The notes under the pieces: generated by a model
Told to the model about the DNA's origin: nothing
Seen by the model: only the letters and a program-made list of their open reading frames with translations
The model's database searches: none
Shown: one piece after another, positions 33,971 to 42,699 of the stretch
Numbering within the stretch: position 1 is the stretch's first letter
How the letters are laid out: the number at the start of each line of letters is the position of its first letter
Assembly: GCA_963773035.1 (NCBI GenBank)
Contig: CAVYZX010000002.1
Coordinates: 278,433-342,432, forward strand
DNA from: CAVRXZ01 sp963773035
Lineage (GTDB): Bacteria; Acidobacteriota; Vicinamibacteria; Vicinamibacterales; CAVVIG01
Direction: 5' to 3'
Length of the DNA: 64,000 bases
Made by a program: the position numbers and the translations under genes

Positions 33971-35767
33971 GGATTGCCGGTTCCGAAAGTGGTCTCCGAG
34001 CGTCGCGCCTCCGTCACTCGAGCCCTCTTGATACGCTTCCCAATCGGCTCGGAACTCATCCGACTTGAGCGCACGAATCGACAGCCCGATCTTGCGCTCC
34101 GCCGGCGCCAGCTTGATGATCTTCATCGGGTAGGCCTCGCCCACCTTCAGCTCGATCCGCTCTTCCTTCCCGGCAGCATGCGAGTCGTCGAATTCCGACA
34201 CGTGGATTAGTCCTTCGATGCCTTCATCGAGTTCGACGAACGCGCCGAAGTTCGTCATACGAACGACCTTGCCCTCGATCGTGTCGCCGAGGTGATGCCG
34301 GGAGAAGAAGTCGTCCCAGATATCGGTTGCCAGCTGTTTCAAGCCGAGGGACAGGCGCTGGTTCTCTGCGTCGATGTTCAACACCATCGCTTCCACGACA
34401 TCCCCCTTCTTGAGGACCTCGGAAGGATGCTTGACGCGCTTGCTCCACGACATGTCGGAGATGTGGATCAAGCCGTCGATGTCGTCTTCGACTTCGACGA
34501 AGGCGCCGAACTCGGTCAGATTGCGAACCTTTCCGGTGATCTTCGAGCCGACCGGATACTTGTCGGCCAGATCCCGCCACGGGTTGCTCTCGACCTGCTT
34601 GAGGCCCAGCGAGATGCGGCGGGCCGTCGGATCGACGCCAAGCACCATCGCGTCGACGTTGTCGCCGACGTTGAGAATTTTCGATGGGTGCTTCACGCGC
34701 TTGCTCCACGACATCTCGCTGACGTGGATCAGGCCCTCGACACCCGACTCCAGCTCGATGAAGGCGCCGTAATCGGTAAGGCTCACGACCTTGCCGACCG
34801 CACGGCCGCCCACCGGATAACGATCCATCACGTTGGCCCAGGGGTCGGTAATGAGCTGTTTGTGCCCGAGCGACACACGCTCGGTTGCCGCGTCGTACTT
34901 GAGCACGATCACGTCGATTTCATCATTGACCTTGAACAATTCCGACGGATGGCCGACGCGACCCCACGACATGTCGGTAATGTGCAGAAGCCCGTCGATG
35001 CCGCCGAGATCGATGAAGGCGCCGTAATCGGTAATGTTCTTGACAACGCCCTTGAGGACCTTCCCTTCGGCCAGCGTTTCGAGCGTGTGCTTCTTCTTCT
35101 CCGCGTTCTCTTCCTCGAGCAAGGCCTTCCGCGAGAGCACGATGTTGCCTCGCTTCTTGTTGACCTTGATAACGCGCATGCGAAGCTCCTGGCCCCGCAA
35201 TGCGTCCAGGTTCCGAACCGGACGAACATCAATCTGCGACCCCGGAAGGAATGCTCGGACGCCGATGTCAACCGCCAGGCCGCCCTTGATCCGTTCGATG
35301 ACGCGGCCGATGACGACCTTCCTCTCGGTGTAGGCCTTCTCGACCTCGTCCCAGATCTTCATCTTCTCGGCTTTTTCGCGCGAGAGAACGACATAGCCCT
35401 CACGATCCTCGGTCCGCTCGAGCAGGACATCGACGATGTCTCCTGCCTGAACGGTGATCTCCCCCGTCTCGTCGAGGAATTCGTTGATCGGAATCATGCC
35501 CTCGGACTTGTAACCGACATCGACGACGACTTCCGATGGGGTGACTTTGAGAACCGTGCCCTTGACGACCTCGCCTTCCGCGATATTTCGGAAGCTGCTA
35601 TCGTAGATGTCCAAGAGCCGGGAGTACTCGGCGGGATCGATCTGGTCGTCGTCGTCGCGGGGACGGGCTTTCAGTCCGCCACGATCTCCCCGGTTGCTGC
35701 GGTCGATCGTTGCAGCGCTCGTAGCGCCTGACCGAGCTGGGGTGCTGTCGTCTTCCACGTTCGCCAT
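33968..35767 (-). CDS. rpsA: 30S ribosomal protein S1
   Basis: Ribosomal protein S1, which helps bind mRNA. Six S1/OB-fold repeats of about 75-85 residues are visible, marked by recurring Asp-Tyr-Gly-Ala-Phe-Ile or Phe-Gly-Ala-Phe-Val and Gly-Leu-Ile-His-Ile/Val-Ser-Glu/Asp-Met-Ser-Trp. An acidic N-terminal segment of about 45 residues precedes them. ATG 35767 has AGGAGG upstream; ATG 35821 is possible but has no ribosome binding site. A long structured leader and a -35/-10 pair are upstream. S1 commonly represses its own translation, which could use that leader. Confidence 0.95.
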   Translation of the reverse strand: MANVEDDSTPARSGATSAATIDRSNRGDRGGLKARPRDDDDQIDPAEYSRLLDIYDSSFRNIAEGEVVKGTVLKVTPSEVVVDVGYKSEGMIPINEFLDETGEITVQAGDIVDVLLERTEDREGYVVLSREKAEKMKIWDEVEKAYTERKVVIGRVIERIKGGLAVDIGVRAFLPGSQIDVRPVRNLDALRGQELRMRVIKVNKKRGNIVLSRKALLEEENAEKKKHTLETLAEGKVLKGVVKNITDYGAFIDLGGIDGLLHITDMSWGRVGHPSELFKVNDEIDVIVLKYDAATERVSLGHKQLITDPWANVMDRYPVGGRAVGKVVSLTDYGAFIELESGVEGLIHVSEMSWSKRVKHPSKILNVGDNVDAMVLGVDPTARRISLGLKQVESNPWRDLADKYPVGSKITGKVRNLTEFGAFVEVEDDIDGLIHISDMSWSKRVKHPSEVLKKGDVVEAMVLNIDAENQRLSLGLKQLATDIWDDFFSRHHLGDTIEGKVVRMTNFGAFVELDEGIEGLIHVSEFDDSHAAGKEERIELKVGEAYPMKIIKLAPAERKIGLSIRALKSDEFRADWEAYQEGSSDGGATLGDHFRNRQS

Positions 35768-35858
35768 GCCTTGCGCGTCCTCCTGTGTTCCGTCGACGTC
35801 GCTCAGACTGACTGAGCGCATCGAACGGGCCGATCGATTGCCGGGGCGTTTGGTGGGC

Positions 35859-35893
35859 GGGGTCCGGCAGAGCCCGCGTCAGCGTCGGACCCC
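35859..35893 (-). promoter_or_regulatory. Hairpin in the rpsA leader
   Basis: Perfect 8-bp arms GGGGTCCG (35859-35866) and CGGACCCC (35886-35893). A CCTAGG pair (35892-35897 and 35903-35908) lies next to it. These fall in the likely 5' untranslated region of rpsA, the place where S1 autoregulation acts in other bacteria. Confidence 0.45.
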
Positions 35894-35940
35894 TAGGCCG
35901 CTCCTAGGCAAGCGTTCGCTGATTCTCGATAAGCATCAGA

Positions 35941-35970
35941 GAGTACGACACTTATCGCCAAACTGTCAAG
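35941..35970 (-). promoter_or_regulatory. Probable rpsA promoter
   Basis: On the minus strand TTGACA (35970-35965) is followed after 18 bases by TACTCT (35946-35941). The predicted start of transcription leaves a leader of roughly 165 bases before the ATG at 35767. Confidence 0.5.
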
Positions 35971-35989
35971 GTTCCGAAAGGACGAGCTC

Positions 35990-36598
35990 ATGGCCAAACG
36001 AAAGGCTCGAAACCGAGGCAGGAAGACCGTAGCAGCCAGCAAAAGAAAGCAAAAAGCTCGCTCGGGTAAACGCCCGACGCGCAGGATACCCTCCCGGCGC
36101 GCGACTCGGAAAGTCGCAGCCAAGCGCAGCAAACGAGCGAAGCGAGTCAAGCGCCAGCCGGCGAAGAAACCGCGGGCTCCACGAACGAGCTCCTTCGTTG
36201 CTGGCAAAACGCCCCGCCTCGACCGCGTCCGGCGGACGTTGGAAGAAATCGTGCCCACACCTCCGTCTTCCCTGAACATGGACCGGCACGGCTCTGCCGC
36301 TCGCACGGGAGGTGCCGGGCTCCGAGACAGCCTCCAAGAGCACACCGGCATGACGCCCGCACTGACCGGAGGCGACATCGACGCCGACTGGGAAAACGCG
36401 TACTTCAGCGGCGATGAAGCGCCCGGAGGCGACAACCCAACCCCGGATCAAGAAGTGGTCGACGACATCGGCAAGTCGCTGGGTGTTGAATACCACGACA
36501 ACGAAGAGCTGAGAGGGAGCGAGAAAGTCGAGGATCGCGACAAACACCGGTGGGAGCTCGATCCCGCGTCGTCGGAAGACTACAAGGACAGAAAGTAA
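35990..36598 (+). CDS. DUF6335-like protein with a histone-like basic N-terminus
   Basis: 202 residues in two very different halves. Residues 1-65 are almost all Lys, Arg, Ala and Pro, like histone H1 tails. The C-terminal 90 residues are acidic and carry Leu-Thr-Gly-Gly-Asp-Ile-Asp-Ala-Asp-Trp-Glu, Thr-Pro-Asp-Gln-Glu-Val-Val-Asp-Asp-Ile and Trp-Glu-Leu-Asp-Pro-Ala-Ser, which I recognise as the DUF6335 pattern common in cyanobacteria. A Shine-Dalgarno-like GAAAGGACGAG precedes the ATG. Nucleic-acid binding through the basic tail is inferred. It is divergent from rpsA and convergent with cmk. Confidence 0.75.
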   Translation: MAKRKARNRGRKTVAASKRKQKARSGKRPTRRIPSRRATRKVAAKRSKRAKRVKRQPAKKPRAPRTSSFVAGKTPRLDRVRRTLEEIVPTPPSSLNMDRHGSAARTGGAGLRDSLQEHTGMTPALTGGDIDADWENAYFSGDEAPGGDNPTPDQEVVDDIGKSLGVEYHDNEELRGSEKVEDRDKHRWELDPASSEDYKDRK

Positions 36599-36600
36599 CT

Positions 36601-37263
36601 TCAGACTTCAGACTTTTCTCGAATTACAGCCAATACCTCCTTCACGACTTTTTCGATCGACTTGTCGGTCGTATCGACGATCACCGCGTCGGGCGCCGCA
36701 TAGAGCGGCGACGCGGTGCGCGTCCGGTCGAGCTCGTCGCGCGCCGCGAGCGCCGTCCCGACCTCGCTGACGGGGGCAGCCCCTAATGAATGGGCCGGGT
36801 CCTGAGCTCGACGCCGAGCTCGCTCCTCCGGCGACGCGTCGAGATAGATCTTCACGTCGGCGTGTGGAAAGACCACCGTGCCGATGTCTCGTCCTTCCAT
36901 CACCACTCCGCCACCAATGCCAATCTCCCGTTGACGCTCGACCAGGACGGCGCGCACTCTCGGCAATCGGGCCACGGCTGCGGCCGCCCGGTCGATCTCG
37001 GGCGTGCGAATCGCCTTTGTAACATCGACGCCGTCTATAGTGACCCGCGCCGTCGAAACATCGATCTGCGCGCGATCCGCCAACCGAGCGACCGCCTCCT
37101 CATCGTCAAGCGAGACGTGAGTCTCGACTGCCTTCCAGCCAACGGCGCGGTACATCGCGCCGCTGTCGACGTGGCGAAAACCGAGCGCGGTTGCAATGGT
37201 GCGCGCGACAGTGCCTTTTCCGGCTCCGGACGGTCCATCGATGGCGATGATTGGGAGTTTCAT
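36601..37263 (-). CDS. cmk: Cytidylate kinase
   Basis: Phosphorylates CMP and dCMP. P-loop Gly-Pro-Ser-Gly-Ala-Gly-Lys-Gly-Thr at residues 10-18, CMP-binding Asp-Ser-Gly-Ala-Met-Tyr-Arg-Ala (about 36-43), and Gly-Arg-Asp-Ile-Gly-Thr-Val-Val-Phe (about 133). Length of 220 fits. cmk near rpsA is a widespread gene neighbourhood, here interrupted by the oppositely oriented DUF6335 gene. Confidence 0.95.
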   Translation of the reverse strand: MKLPIIAIDGPSGAGKGTVARTIATALGFRHVDSGAMYRAVGWKAVETHVSLDDEEAVARLADRAQIDVSTARVTIDGVDVTKAIRTPEIDRAAAAVARLPRVRAVLVERQREIGIGGGVVMEGRDIGTVVFPHADVKIYLDASPEERARRRAQDPAHSLGAAPVSEVGTALAARDELDRTRTASPLYAAPDAVIVDTTDKSIEKVVKEVLAVIREKSEV

Positions 37264-37345
37264 TGCCGGGAGGGGCTGGAGGGGCAGGACAGGCAGGAAA
37301 GCCTGGGCTTGTGCCTTTCTCTCCAGGCTTTCCTACCCCTCCCGC
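37262..37345. repeat. Intergenic inverted repeat (12-bp perfect core)
   Basis: AGGAAAGCCTGG at 37295-37306 and its inverse CCAGGCTTTCCT at 37323-37334, flanked by GGGAGGGG and ACCCCTCCC that also pair. Lies between the divergent cmk and hydrolase genes. Confidence 0.75.
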
Positions 37346-37382
37346 CGTCCCTGCCGAGATTCGCAGTGTAACATGCGGCTTC

Positions 37383-38627
37383 ATGAGCAGCCGTCGTCTG
37401 CTGGCGTTGATTCTGGCGATCGGAGCGCTGCTCGGTACCGCGTTCCTCGTTCGGCCGTACCTGAAAGGCGTCGTGTTCGTGGTTCGAGCCGCCGAGATGC
37501 AGGGAGTGATTCGGTCGGCCGCAGACATTTCGGCCCGTGAAGTCACGGAACGCTCGATCGAGATCGAAGCGACAACGGGCGCCGGCGCGAAAACCAGAAT
37601 GGCCGGTCGACTTTACGTGCCGAGCGGCCGGCCGAGAAGGATGGTGCTTCTCGTCTCCGGGCTCCATCCAGCTGGCATTGACGAGCCGCGCCTCATGAAC
37701 CTGGCTCGCCAACTCGCGGCATCGGGGCTGACCGTTGCCACGCCGGACATCCCTGAACTGTCCCGGTTCGAGATAACGGCGACGGTCACAGACGAAATCG
37801 AGGCCGCGGCATTGTGGTTGTCCGATCTCGCCAACAGTTCCGAAGAGAACGTCGACGATGAACACATCGGGATGATGGGCATCAGCTTCAGCGGCGGTCT
37901 TTCTGTCGTTGCCGCAGGCCGGCCCTCCTTGCGCGACCGTATTGCCTTCGTTTTCTCACTAGGCGGACACGACGACCTGCCCCGAGTCCTCAAGTACTTG
38001 TGCACTGGAATCGAACCGCTTCCAGCGGGCCAGATTCGGCTCGAAACCGGCCCGGTCGGGCCCGATCGCCCGGTCAACGGTCGTTCAACGCAGATGGTTC
38101 GACCGCCTCACGACTACGGCGTTGCCATCATACTGCTCGGCGTCGCCGAACGTCTTGTGCCGGCCGCACAGCTCGAGGCACTGCGCGCCGCGGTGAGACG
38201 CTCCTTGCTGGCTTCGGCGCTCGAGAGAGTCGACAAACAACGATCGGACGATGAATTCGCGTCGGTGCAAACACTGGCTGGCACGCTGCCCGAGCCTGCG
38301 GCAACTCTGTTGCGCTACGTGAACGATCGGGACGTCATCCACCTTGGCTCGAAAGTGCTCCCGTATGTCGAGTTGTATGGAAGCGCCGCTTCCCTGTCTC
38401 CTTCCAGATCACCGAAACCGTCGGCGCCGGTTTTTCTGCTGCATGGCGTTGACGACAACCTCATTCCCGCTGCGGAGTCTGAATACCTGGCCAACGAACT
38501 GCGCGGCCGGGTACCGGTGCGGCTACTGATGACTGGGCTCATCTCGCACCCGGCCGTCGAACGAACGCCCCACGCGATCCAAGTGATGGAGCTGGCTGGT
38601 TTTTGGGGAGACCTGTTGTCCCGCTGA
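37383..38627 (+). CDS. Membrane-anchored alpha/beta hydrolase
   Basis: About 414 residues. An N-terminal membrane anchor (residues 6-26) is followed by an alpha/beta-hydrolase fold: Leu-Leu-Val-Ser-Gly-Leu-His-Pro-Ala-Gly (oxyanion region), the nucleophile elbow Gly-Ile-Ser-Phe-Ser-Gly-Gly (about 165), and, near the end, Phe-Leu-Leu-His-Gly-Val-Asp-Asp-Asn-Leu-Ile-Pro with the acid, and a late His. The active site would lie outside the cytoplasm. Substrate unknown. ATG 37383 is preferred, since longer versions run into repeat DNA. TGTAACAT lies 8 bases before the ATG, again suggesting a leaderless message. Confidence 0.78.
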   Translation: MSSRRLLALILAIGALLGTAFLVRPYLKGVVFVVRAAEMQGVIRSAADISAREVTERSIEIEATTGAGAKTRMAGRLYVPSGRPRRMVLLVSGLHPAGIDEPRLMNLARQLAASGLTVATPDIPELSRFEITATVTDEIEAAALWLSDLANSSEENVDDEHIGMMGISFSGGLSVVAAGRPSLRDRIAFVFSLGGHDDLPRVLKYLCTGIEPLPAGQIRLETGPVGPDRPVNGRSTQMVRPPHDYGVAIILLGVAERLVPAAQLEALRAAVRRSLLASALERVDKQRSDDEFASVQTLAGTLPEPAATLLRYVNDRDVIHLGSKVLPYVELYGSAASLSPSRSPKPSAPVFLLHGVDDNLIPAAESEYLANELRGRVPVRLLMTGLISHPAVERTPHAIQVMELAGFWGDLLSR

Positions 38628-38665
38628 AGAAGTGCAACTCACGGTTGTAAATTGTGAATTCTGTA

Positions 38666-39412
38666 ATGGAACGCCTGCAGAAAATCCTCTCCCAAGCCGG
38701 CATTGCTTCACGTCGAGCGAGCGAGCAGCTCATGCTCGAAGGTCGAGTGACGGTCAACGGCACTCCAGTGCGCGAGCTTGGCACGAAAGCCGATCCCGCG
38801 CATGACGATATCCGCGTCGACGGACGCCGCGTGCGACTGCCCGAGCGGCACAGGTACCTGCTGTTGAACAAGCCGCGCGGCTACGTCACGACGAGGTCCG
38901 ACCCGCAACGGCGTCCAACCGTGATCGATCTGCTGACGGGTGTTCGCGATTACGTGTTTCCCGTGGGGCGTCTGGACTACGAGTCCGAAGGTTTACTCAT
39001 TCTCACCAACGACGGCGCGCTGGCGGCGCATCTGACGCACCCTCGCTACCATGTCGCCAGGGTCTACGAAGTGCGCGTGCTGGGCGTGCCCGATGCTCAC
39101 GACCTGAATCGGCTGGCAAGGGGAGTGATTCTGGATGATCGAAAAACCGGACCGTCCGATGTTCGGCTGCTCAGCGACGATCGACGTGGCAGCGAGCGAC
39201 GCGACGCGCATGCCACCCTGCTGATCACGGTTCGCGAGGGACGTAACCGTCAGGTCCGAAAGATGTGCGAAGCGATAGGCCATCCCGTGACCCATCTCAA
39301 GCGAGTCGCCATCGGACCCATTCGAGATGCGCGTTTGAAGCCCGGTCAATGGCGGGAACTTCGGGCAGACGAAATCGAAAGGCTGAGGAAAGCCGCAAGG
39401 CAAGGTCAATGA
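38666..39412 (+). CDS. Pseudouridine synthase, RsuA/RluB family
   Basis: Converts uridine to pseudouridine in rRNA. An N-terminal S4 RNA-binding domain (Gly-Ile-Ala-Ser-Arg-Arg-Ala-Ser-Glu, about 14-22) precedes the catalytic domain with Gly-Arg-Leu-Asp-Tyr-Glu-Ser-Glu-Gly-Leu-Leu, whose Asp is catalytic. Near the end is Glu-Gly-Arg-Asn-Arg-Gln-Val-Arg-Lys-Met. About 248 residues. RluB (23S U2605) is more likely because scpA-scpB is adjacent, a common pairing, but the target is inferred. The end overlaps the convergent scpB by 7 bases. Confidence 0.9.
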   Translation: MERLQKILSQAGIASRRASEQLMLEGRVTVNGTPVRELGTKADPAHDDIRVDGRRVRLPERHRYLLLNKPRGYVTTRSDPQRRPTVIDLLTGVRDYVFPVGRLDYESEGLLILTNDGALAAHLTHPRYHVARVYEVRVLGVPDAHDLNRLARGVILDDRKTGPSDVRLLSDDRRGSERRDAHATLLITVREGRNRQVRKMCEAIGHPVTHLKRVAIGPIRDARLKPGQWRELRADEIERLRKAARQGQ

Positions 39413-40098
39413 ATGGACCCGGACGAAGGGGTGCCTTCCGGATCCTCTGACCGATCGGGCTCTTCGAGCGGCAACGCCTCTTCAGCCGGCGTCAGCTCCA
39501 CCAGAGGCGGCGCGTCGAATCCCAGCGCTTCGGCCATGTCTTCGACTTTTGGCAGATCGCTCAAGTCGTTCAGGCCGAATCGTATGAGAAATTCTTTGGT
39601 CGTGGCATACAGGAAGGGCCGCCCCACGACATGTTTACGGCCGACGATCTTGACTAAGTGCCGCTCCAGCAGCGTGCCCAGCACACCTGACGTATTGACT
39701 CCACGAATTTCGCCGATCTCGAGGGCCGTGATCGGCTGCTTGTACGCAATGACCGCCAGCGTCTCGAGCGATTGCACGCTCAGCTTCTGCGTCGTGCGCT
39801 CGTGGAACAACCGGCGCACCCATTCGTGCAGTTCCGGACGCGTGACAATCTGGTAGCCGCCGGCCACTTCGACCAGCTGCAGACCGCCGGGGCGCTCGTA
39901 ATCCCGTTTCAGCTCGGCGAGCGCCGCGTCCACGTCTTCTTTCGTTTCCGACGCGAGGAGCTTGTCGATGGCCTTGCGGGTGAGCGGCTCGGGGGACGCA
40001 AATATCAGAGCCTCCAGAATCGCCTTGAGCTCGGCACTGGTGACGGTGGCCAGTCCTCCACTCTCGTCACCGAACGTCTCCAGCTTGTCGTCACTCAC
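39406..40098 (-). CDS. scpB: Segregation and condensation protein B
   Basis: ScpB forms the SMC-ScpA-ScpB condensin complex that compacts and segregates chromosomes. It has two winged-helix domains: Leu-Lys-Ala-Ile-Leu-Glu-Ala-Leu-Ile-Phe at the start and Glu-Thr-Leu-Ala-Val-Ile-Ala-Tyr-Lys-Gln-Pro-Ile-Thr in the middle. The C-terminal 40 residues are acidic and Pro-rich. GTG 40098 is the best start: GGAGG lies six bases upstream and it overlaps the scpA stop by 8 bases, so translation is coupled. ATG 40134 has no clear ribosome binding site. Confidence 0.93.
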   Translation of the reverse strand: MSDDKLETFGDESGGLATVTSAELKAILEALIFASPEPLTRKAIDKLLASETKEDVDAALAELKRDYERPGGLQLVEVAGGYQIVTRPELHEWVRRLFHERTTQKLSVQSLETLAVIAYKQPITALEIGEIRGVNTSGVLGTLLERHLVKIVGRKHVVGRPFLYATTKEFLIRFGLNDLSDLPKVEDMAEALGFDAPPLVELTPAEEALPLEEPDRSEDPEGTPSSGSIH

Positions 40099-40897
40099 GA
40101 TGTGCCTCCGGGTCCCCGATGGGGTGCGGAGCATCCGCCGGCCTCGGACGCTTGTAGACGCGAATCGGCCCGAAACCGGCGGCCTGGAACACCCGCACCA
40201 ACTTCAAACGAATCATTTCGAGCAGCGCGAGAAACGTCACGATCAGGCTCGCACGATCGTTGGCATCGGCAAAGAGCTCCTCGAATCCGCACGCCTCGTG
40301 CTCCGACAGCCGTTCGAGCAGCTGGTCGATCCGGGCCTCCACCGAAATCTGCTCGGGCGGCAGCAACACCCGTGGCCGTTGTTTGGCCCGCTGGATGACG
40401 GCCTGAAAGGCGCTGAGCAAGCTGAATAGATCGACTTCGATCTCCGGCTCGAGATCCTCGCCTGCGATGCTGGCGATCCGCTCATCGGGTCGCAGCCACT
40501 GGGCAGCCCGTACCTGCTCGCGCTCGTGCAGCACGCCCGCGGCGGCTTTGAACTTCCGATGCTCGAGCAGCCTTCGCACCAGGGCATCACGAGGATCCTC
40601 TGGTTCGCCTTCGACGCCCGCCGCCGTTTCCGGCCGCGGCAACAGCATCTTCGACTTGATGTGAATCAGAGTGGCCGCCATCACGAGGAACTCCCCCGCG
40701 ACATCGAGGTTCAGCTCCTGCATCAGCTGAATGGTCCCGAGGTACTGCTGGGTGATCAGCGCAATCGGAATGTCGTAGATGTTGACTTCGTTGCGCTTGA
40801 TGAGATGAAGCAAGAGGTCCAGCGGGCCGTCGAAATTCTCGAGCTTGACGGGAAACGCGTCGATGGCGGATTCGAAGTCGGGAACGTTGTCGGTCAC
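40091..40897 (-). CDS. scpA: Segregation and condensation protein A
   Basis: The kleisin subunit of the bacterial SMC complex. The N-terminal domain is well conserved: Phe-Asp-Gly-Pro-Leu-Asp-Leu-Leu-Leu-His-Leu-Ile (about 19-30) and Glu-Phe-Leu-Val-Met-Ala-Ala-Thr-Leu (about 68-76). The C-terminal winged helix ends the protein. Length of 268 is normal. GTG start. Order on the minus strand is M50 protease, trpS, scpA, scpB, a very common gene arrangement. Confidence 0.95.
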   Translation of the reverse strand: MTDNVPDFESAIDAFPVKLENFDGPLDLLLHLIKRNEVNIYDIPIALITQQYLGTIQLMQELNLDVAGEFLVMAATLIHIKSKMLLPRPETAAGVEGEPEDPRDALVRRLLEHRKFKAAAGVLHEREQVRAAQWLRPDERIASIAGEDLEPEIEVDLFSLLSAFQAVIQRAKQRPRVLLPPEQISVEARIDQLLERLSEHEACGFEELFADANDRASLIVTFLALLEMIRLKLVRVFQAAGFGPIRVYKRPRPADAPHPIGDPEAHRE

Positions 40898-40954
40898 CGG
40901 GCCGCCCCACGTTGCTGATTCATCACTGAAGTTCGTCTCCCAAAATTCCTCAAC

Positions 40955-41962
40955 TCAACGGTACGTGATCTTGACCGCATCGCGCACCCGGGCCATCGTC
41001 TGGTCCGCGATAATCCGCGCGCGATGCGACCCCTGCTCGAGAACCTCACGCAAGTAACCCGGCTTTGCCAAAACGGCCGCCCTTCGCTCGCGAACCGGCT
41101 CGAGGTGCGCGTTCAGTGCGGTGGCCAACTTGGTTTTCACTTCGACATCGCCGACCTTGCCGGCCCGGTACCGATCTTTGAGGTCGTCGACTTCTGCCTT
41201 GTTCGGATTGAACGCGTCGTGGTACGTGAAGACGGGATTTCCCTCTACCGTGCCGGGAATGTCGGCACGCACACGCTTCGGGTCGGTGTACATGCTCAGG
41301 ACCTTCTTGCGAACCTCGTCGGAACTGTCCGACAAGTGGATCGTATTCCCCAGGCTCTTGCTCATCTTCTTGCCGCCATCGAGACCCGGCAAGCGACGAA
41401 ACTTCGTGAGGAGCGGCTCAGGCTCCGTGAGAACCTCGCCGAAAAAATTGTTGAACCGCCTCACGACCTCCCTCGCGAGCTCGAGATGCGCCACCTGATC
41501 CTCGCCAACCGGTACGAAGTTCGCGTCGTACATCGTCACATCGGCGGTTTGGAGCAGCGGATACCCGAGAAACCCGATCGACGACAGATCCTTGTCCTTC
41601 AGGCTCTCCTGCTGCTCCTTGTAGGTCGGAACGCGCTCGAGCCAGGGCACGGGCGTCACCATCGACAACAGCAGCGCGAGCTCGGCGTGTTCGGGGACCA
41701 GCGACTGGACGAAAAACGTGCTCTTCTCGGGGTCGAGGCCGGCGCCGATCCAGTCGGCTACATTGTCGTACGCAAACGAGGTGAGCTGGCGGGTGTCCGC
41801 GAAATCGCTCGTCAGCGCATGCCAGTCGGCCACGAAGTAGAAACAATCGTACTGACTCTGCAACGGCACCCAGTTACTGAGGGCGCCGACCAAATGCCCG
41901 AGGTGCAGCCGTCCCGTTGGCCGCATACCCGAAACCACGCGGGCTCTCTTTGAACTGCTCAC
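40955..41962 (-). CDS. trpS: Tryptophan--tRNA ligase
   Basis: Class I synthetase for tRNA-Trp, 335 residues. The HIGH-equivalent is His-Leu-Gly-His (about 20-23) after Gly-Met-Arg-Pro-Thr-Gly-Arg, and KMSKS is intact as Lys-Lys-Met-Ser-Lys-Ser-Leu-Gly (about 203). It overlaps the M50 protease gene by four bases (ATGA-type), so it is co-translated. scpA follows after 57 bases. Confidence 0.96.
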   Translation of the reverse strand: MSSSKRARVVSGMRPTGRLHLGHLVGALSNWVPLQSQYDCFYFVADWHALTSDFADTRQLTSFAYDNVADWIGAGLDPEKSTFFVQSLVPEHAELALLLSMVTPVPWLERVPTYKEQQESLKDKDLSSIGFLGYPLLQTADVTMYDANFVPVGEDQVAHLELAREVVRRFNNFFGEVLTEPEPLLTKFRRLPGLDGGKKMSKSLGNTIHLSDSSDEVRKKVLSMYTDPKRVRADIPGTVEGNPVFTYHDAFNPNKAEVDDLKDRYRAGKVGDVEVKTKLATALNAHLEPVRERRAAVLAKPGYLREVLEQGSHRARIIADQTMARVRDAVKITYR

Positions 41963-42606
41963 CGTGTTGGTAGCCAGGAAAGAACCAGTCGGTATGGCGG
42001 GACAACGAGATAATCGAGCCCGCCGCTGAGCATCAGCGCGTATATCAACAAGAACCCGTACGGTCGGATGGCGTTGAGCTGATGCGCCAGTGTCGTGGGC
42101 AACAGACCGAAAAGGACGTTACCGCCGTCGAGAGGCGGAATCGGAAGCATGTTGAAGACCGCGAGCAATACATTGATCTGGATGGCACCCGCCAGCAGCG
42201 CCGCCAGAGGCACCGAGACGTTCGGTTCTCCGAGTGTCATCGGCGACACCCGGAACAAGCTGAGCGCCAGCGCAGCGACGAAAGCCAGGAGCAGGTTGCT
42301 CGCAGGACCGGCACCGGCCACCAGCACGTAGTCCCGCCTGGGATGGTGTAAGCGTCTCGTGTTGACCGGCACAGGCTTCGCCCAACCCAAGAGGGGCACG
42401 CCGCTAACCAGCGCGATCAGCGGAAACAGGATCGTCCCAATCGGATCGGCATGGACGAGCGGGTTCAGCGAGACGCGTCCGAGTAATCGGGCAGTGGGAT
42501 CGCCGCACCAATCGGCGGTCACCGCGTGAGCCATCTCGTGCACGGTCAGCGAAAAGAGCAGGACGACAAACGAGATGAAGGCTTGCGCGAAGTTGATGTC
42601 CAGCAA
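41959..42606 (-). CDS. Site-2 protease family (peptidase M50) membrane protein
   Basis: A short polytopic metalloprotease, 215 residues with about five membrane helices. The zinc-binding His-Glu-x-x-His is His-Glu-Met-Ala-His (about 23-27), and the second motif Asn-Met-Leu-Pro-Ile-Pro-Pro-Leu-Asp-Gly-Gly supplies the Asp. It is of the compact YwhC/Rv-type without PDZ domain. The substrate is unknown; this family often lies beside trpS and scpA. Start codon is TTG, just after the end of uvrC on the same strand. Confidence 0.92.
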   Translation of the reverse strand: MLDINFAQAFISFVVLLFSLTVHEMAHAVTADWCGDPTARLLGRVSLNPLVHADPIGTILFPLIALVSGVPLLGWAKPVPVNTRRLHHPRRDYVLVAGAGPASNLLLAFVAALALSLFRVSPMTLGEPNVSVPLAALLAGAIQINVLLAVFNMLPIPPLDGGNVLFGLLPTTLAHQLNAIRPYGFLLIYALMLSGGLDYLVVPPYRLVLSWLPTR

Positions 42607-42699
42607 AGTGTCACATCAAACGCAGAGACTGCCCAAGCTGTGTTCGGCGAGAGGAGGCTTCTCCGCGTGCCCAGCGCGCCCTGGTTGATGTGGAACAGG

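Noticed and set aside
34292..35731. A 479-codon frame opposite rpsA
   Set aside because: Antisense shadow produced by the repetitive S1 domains.
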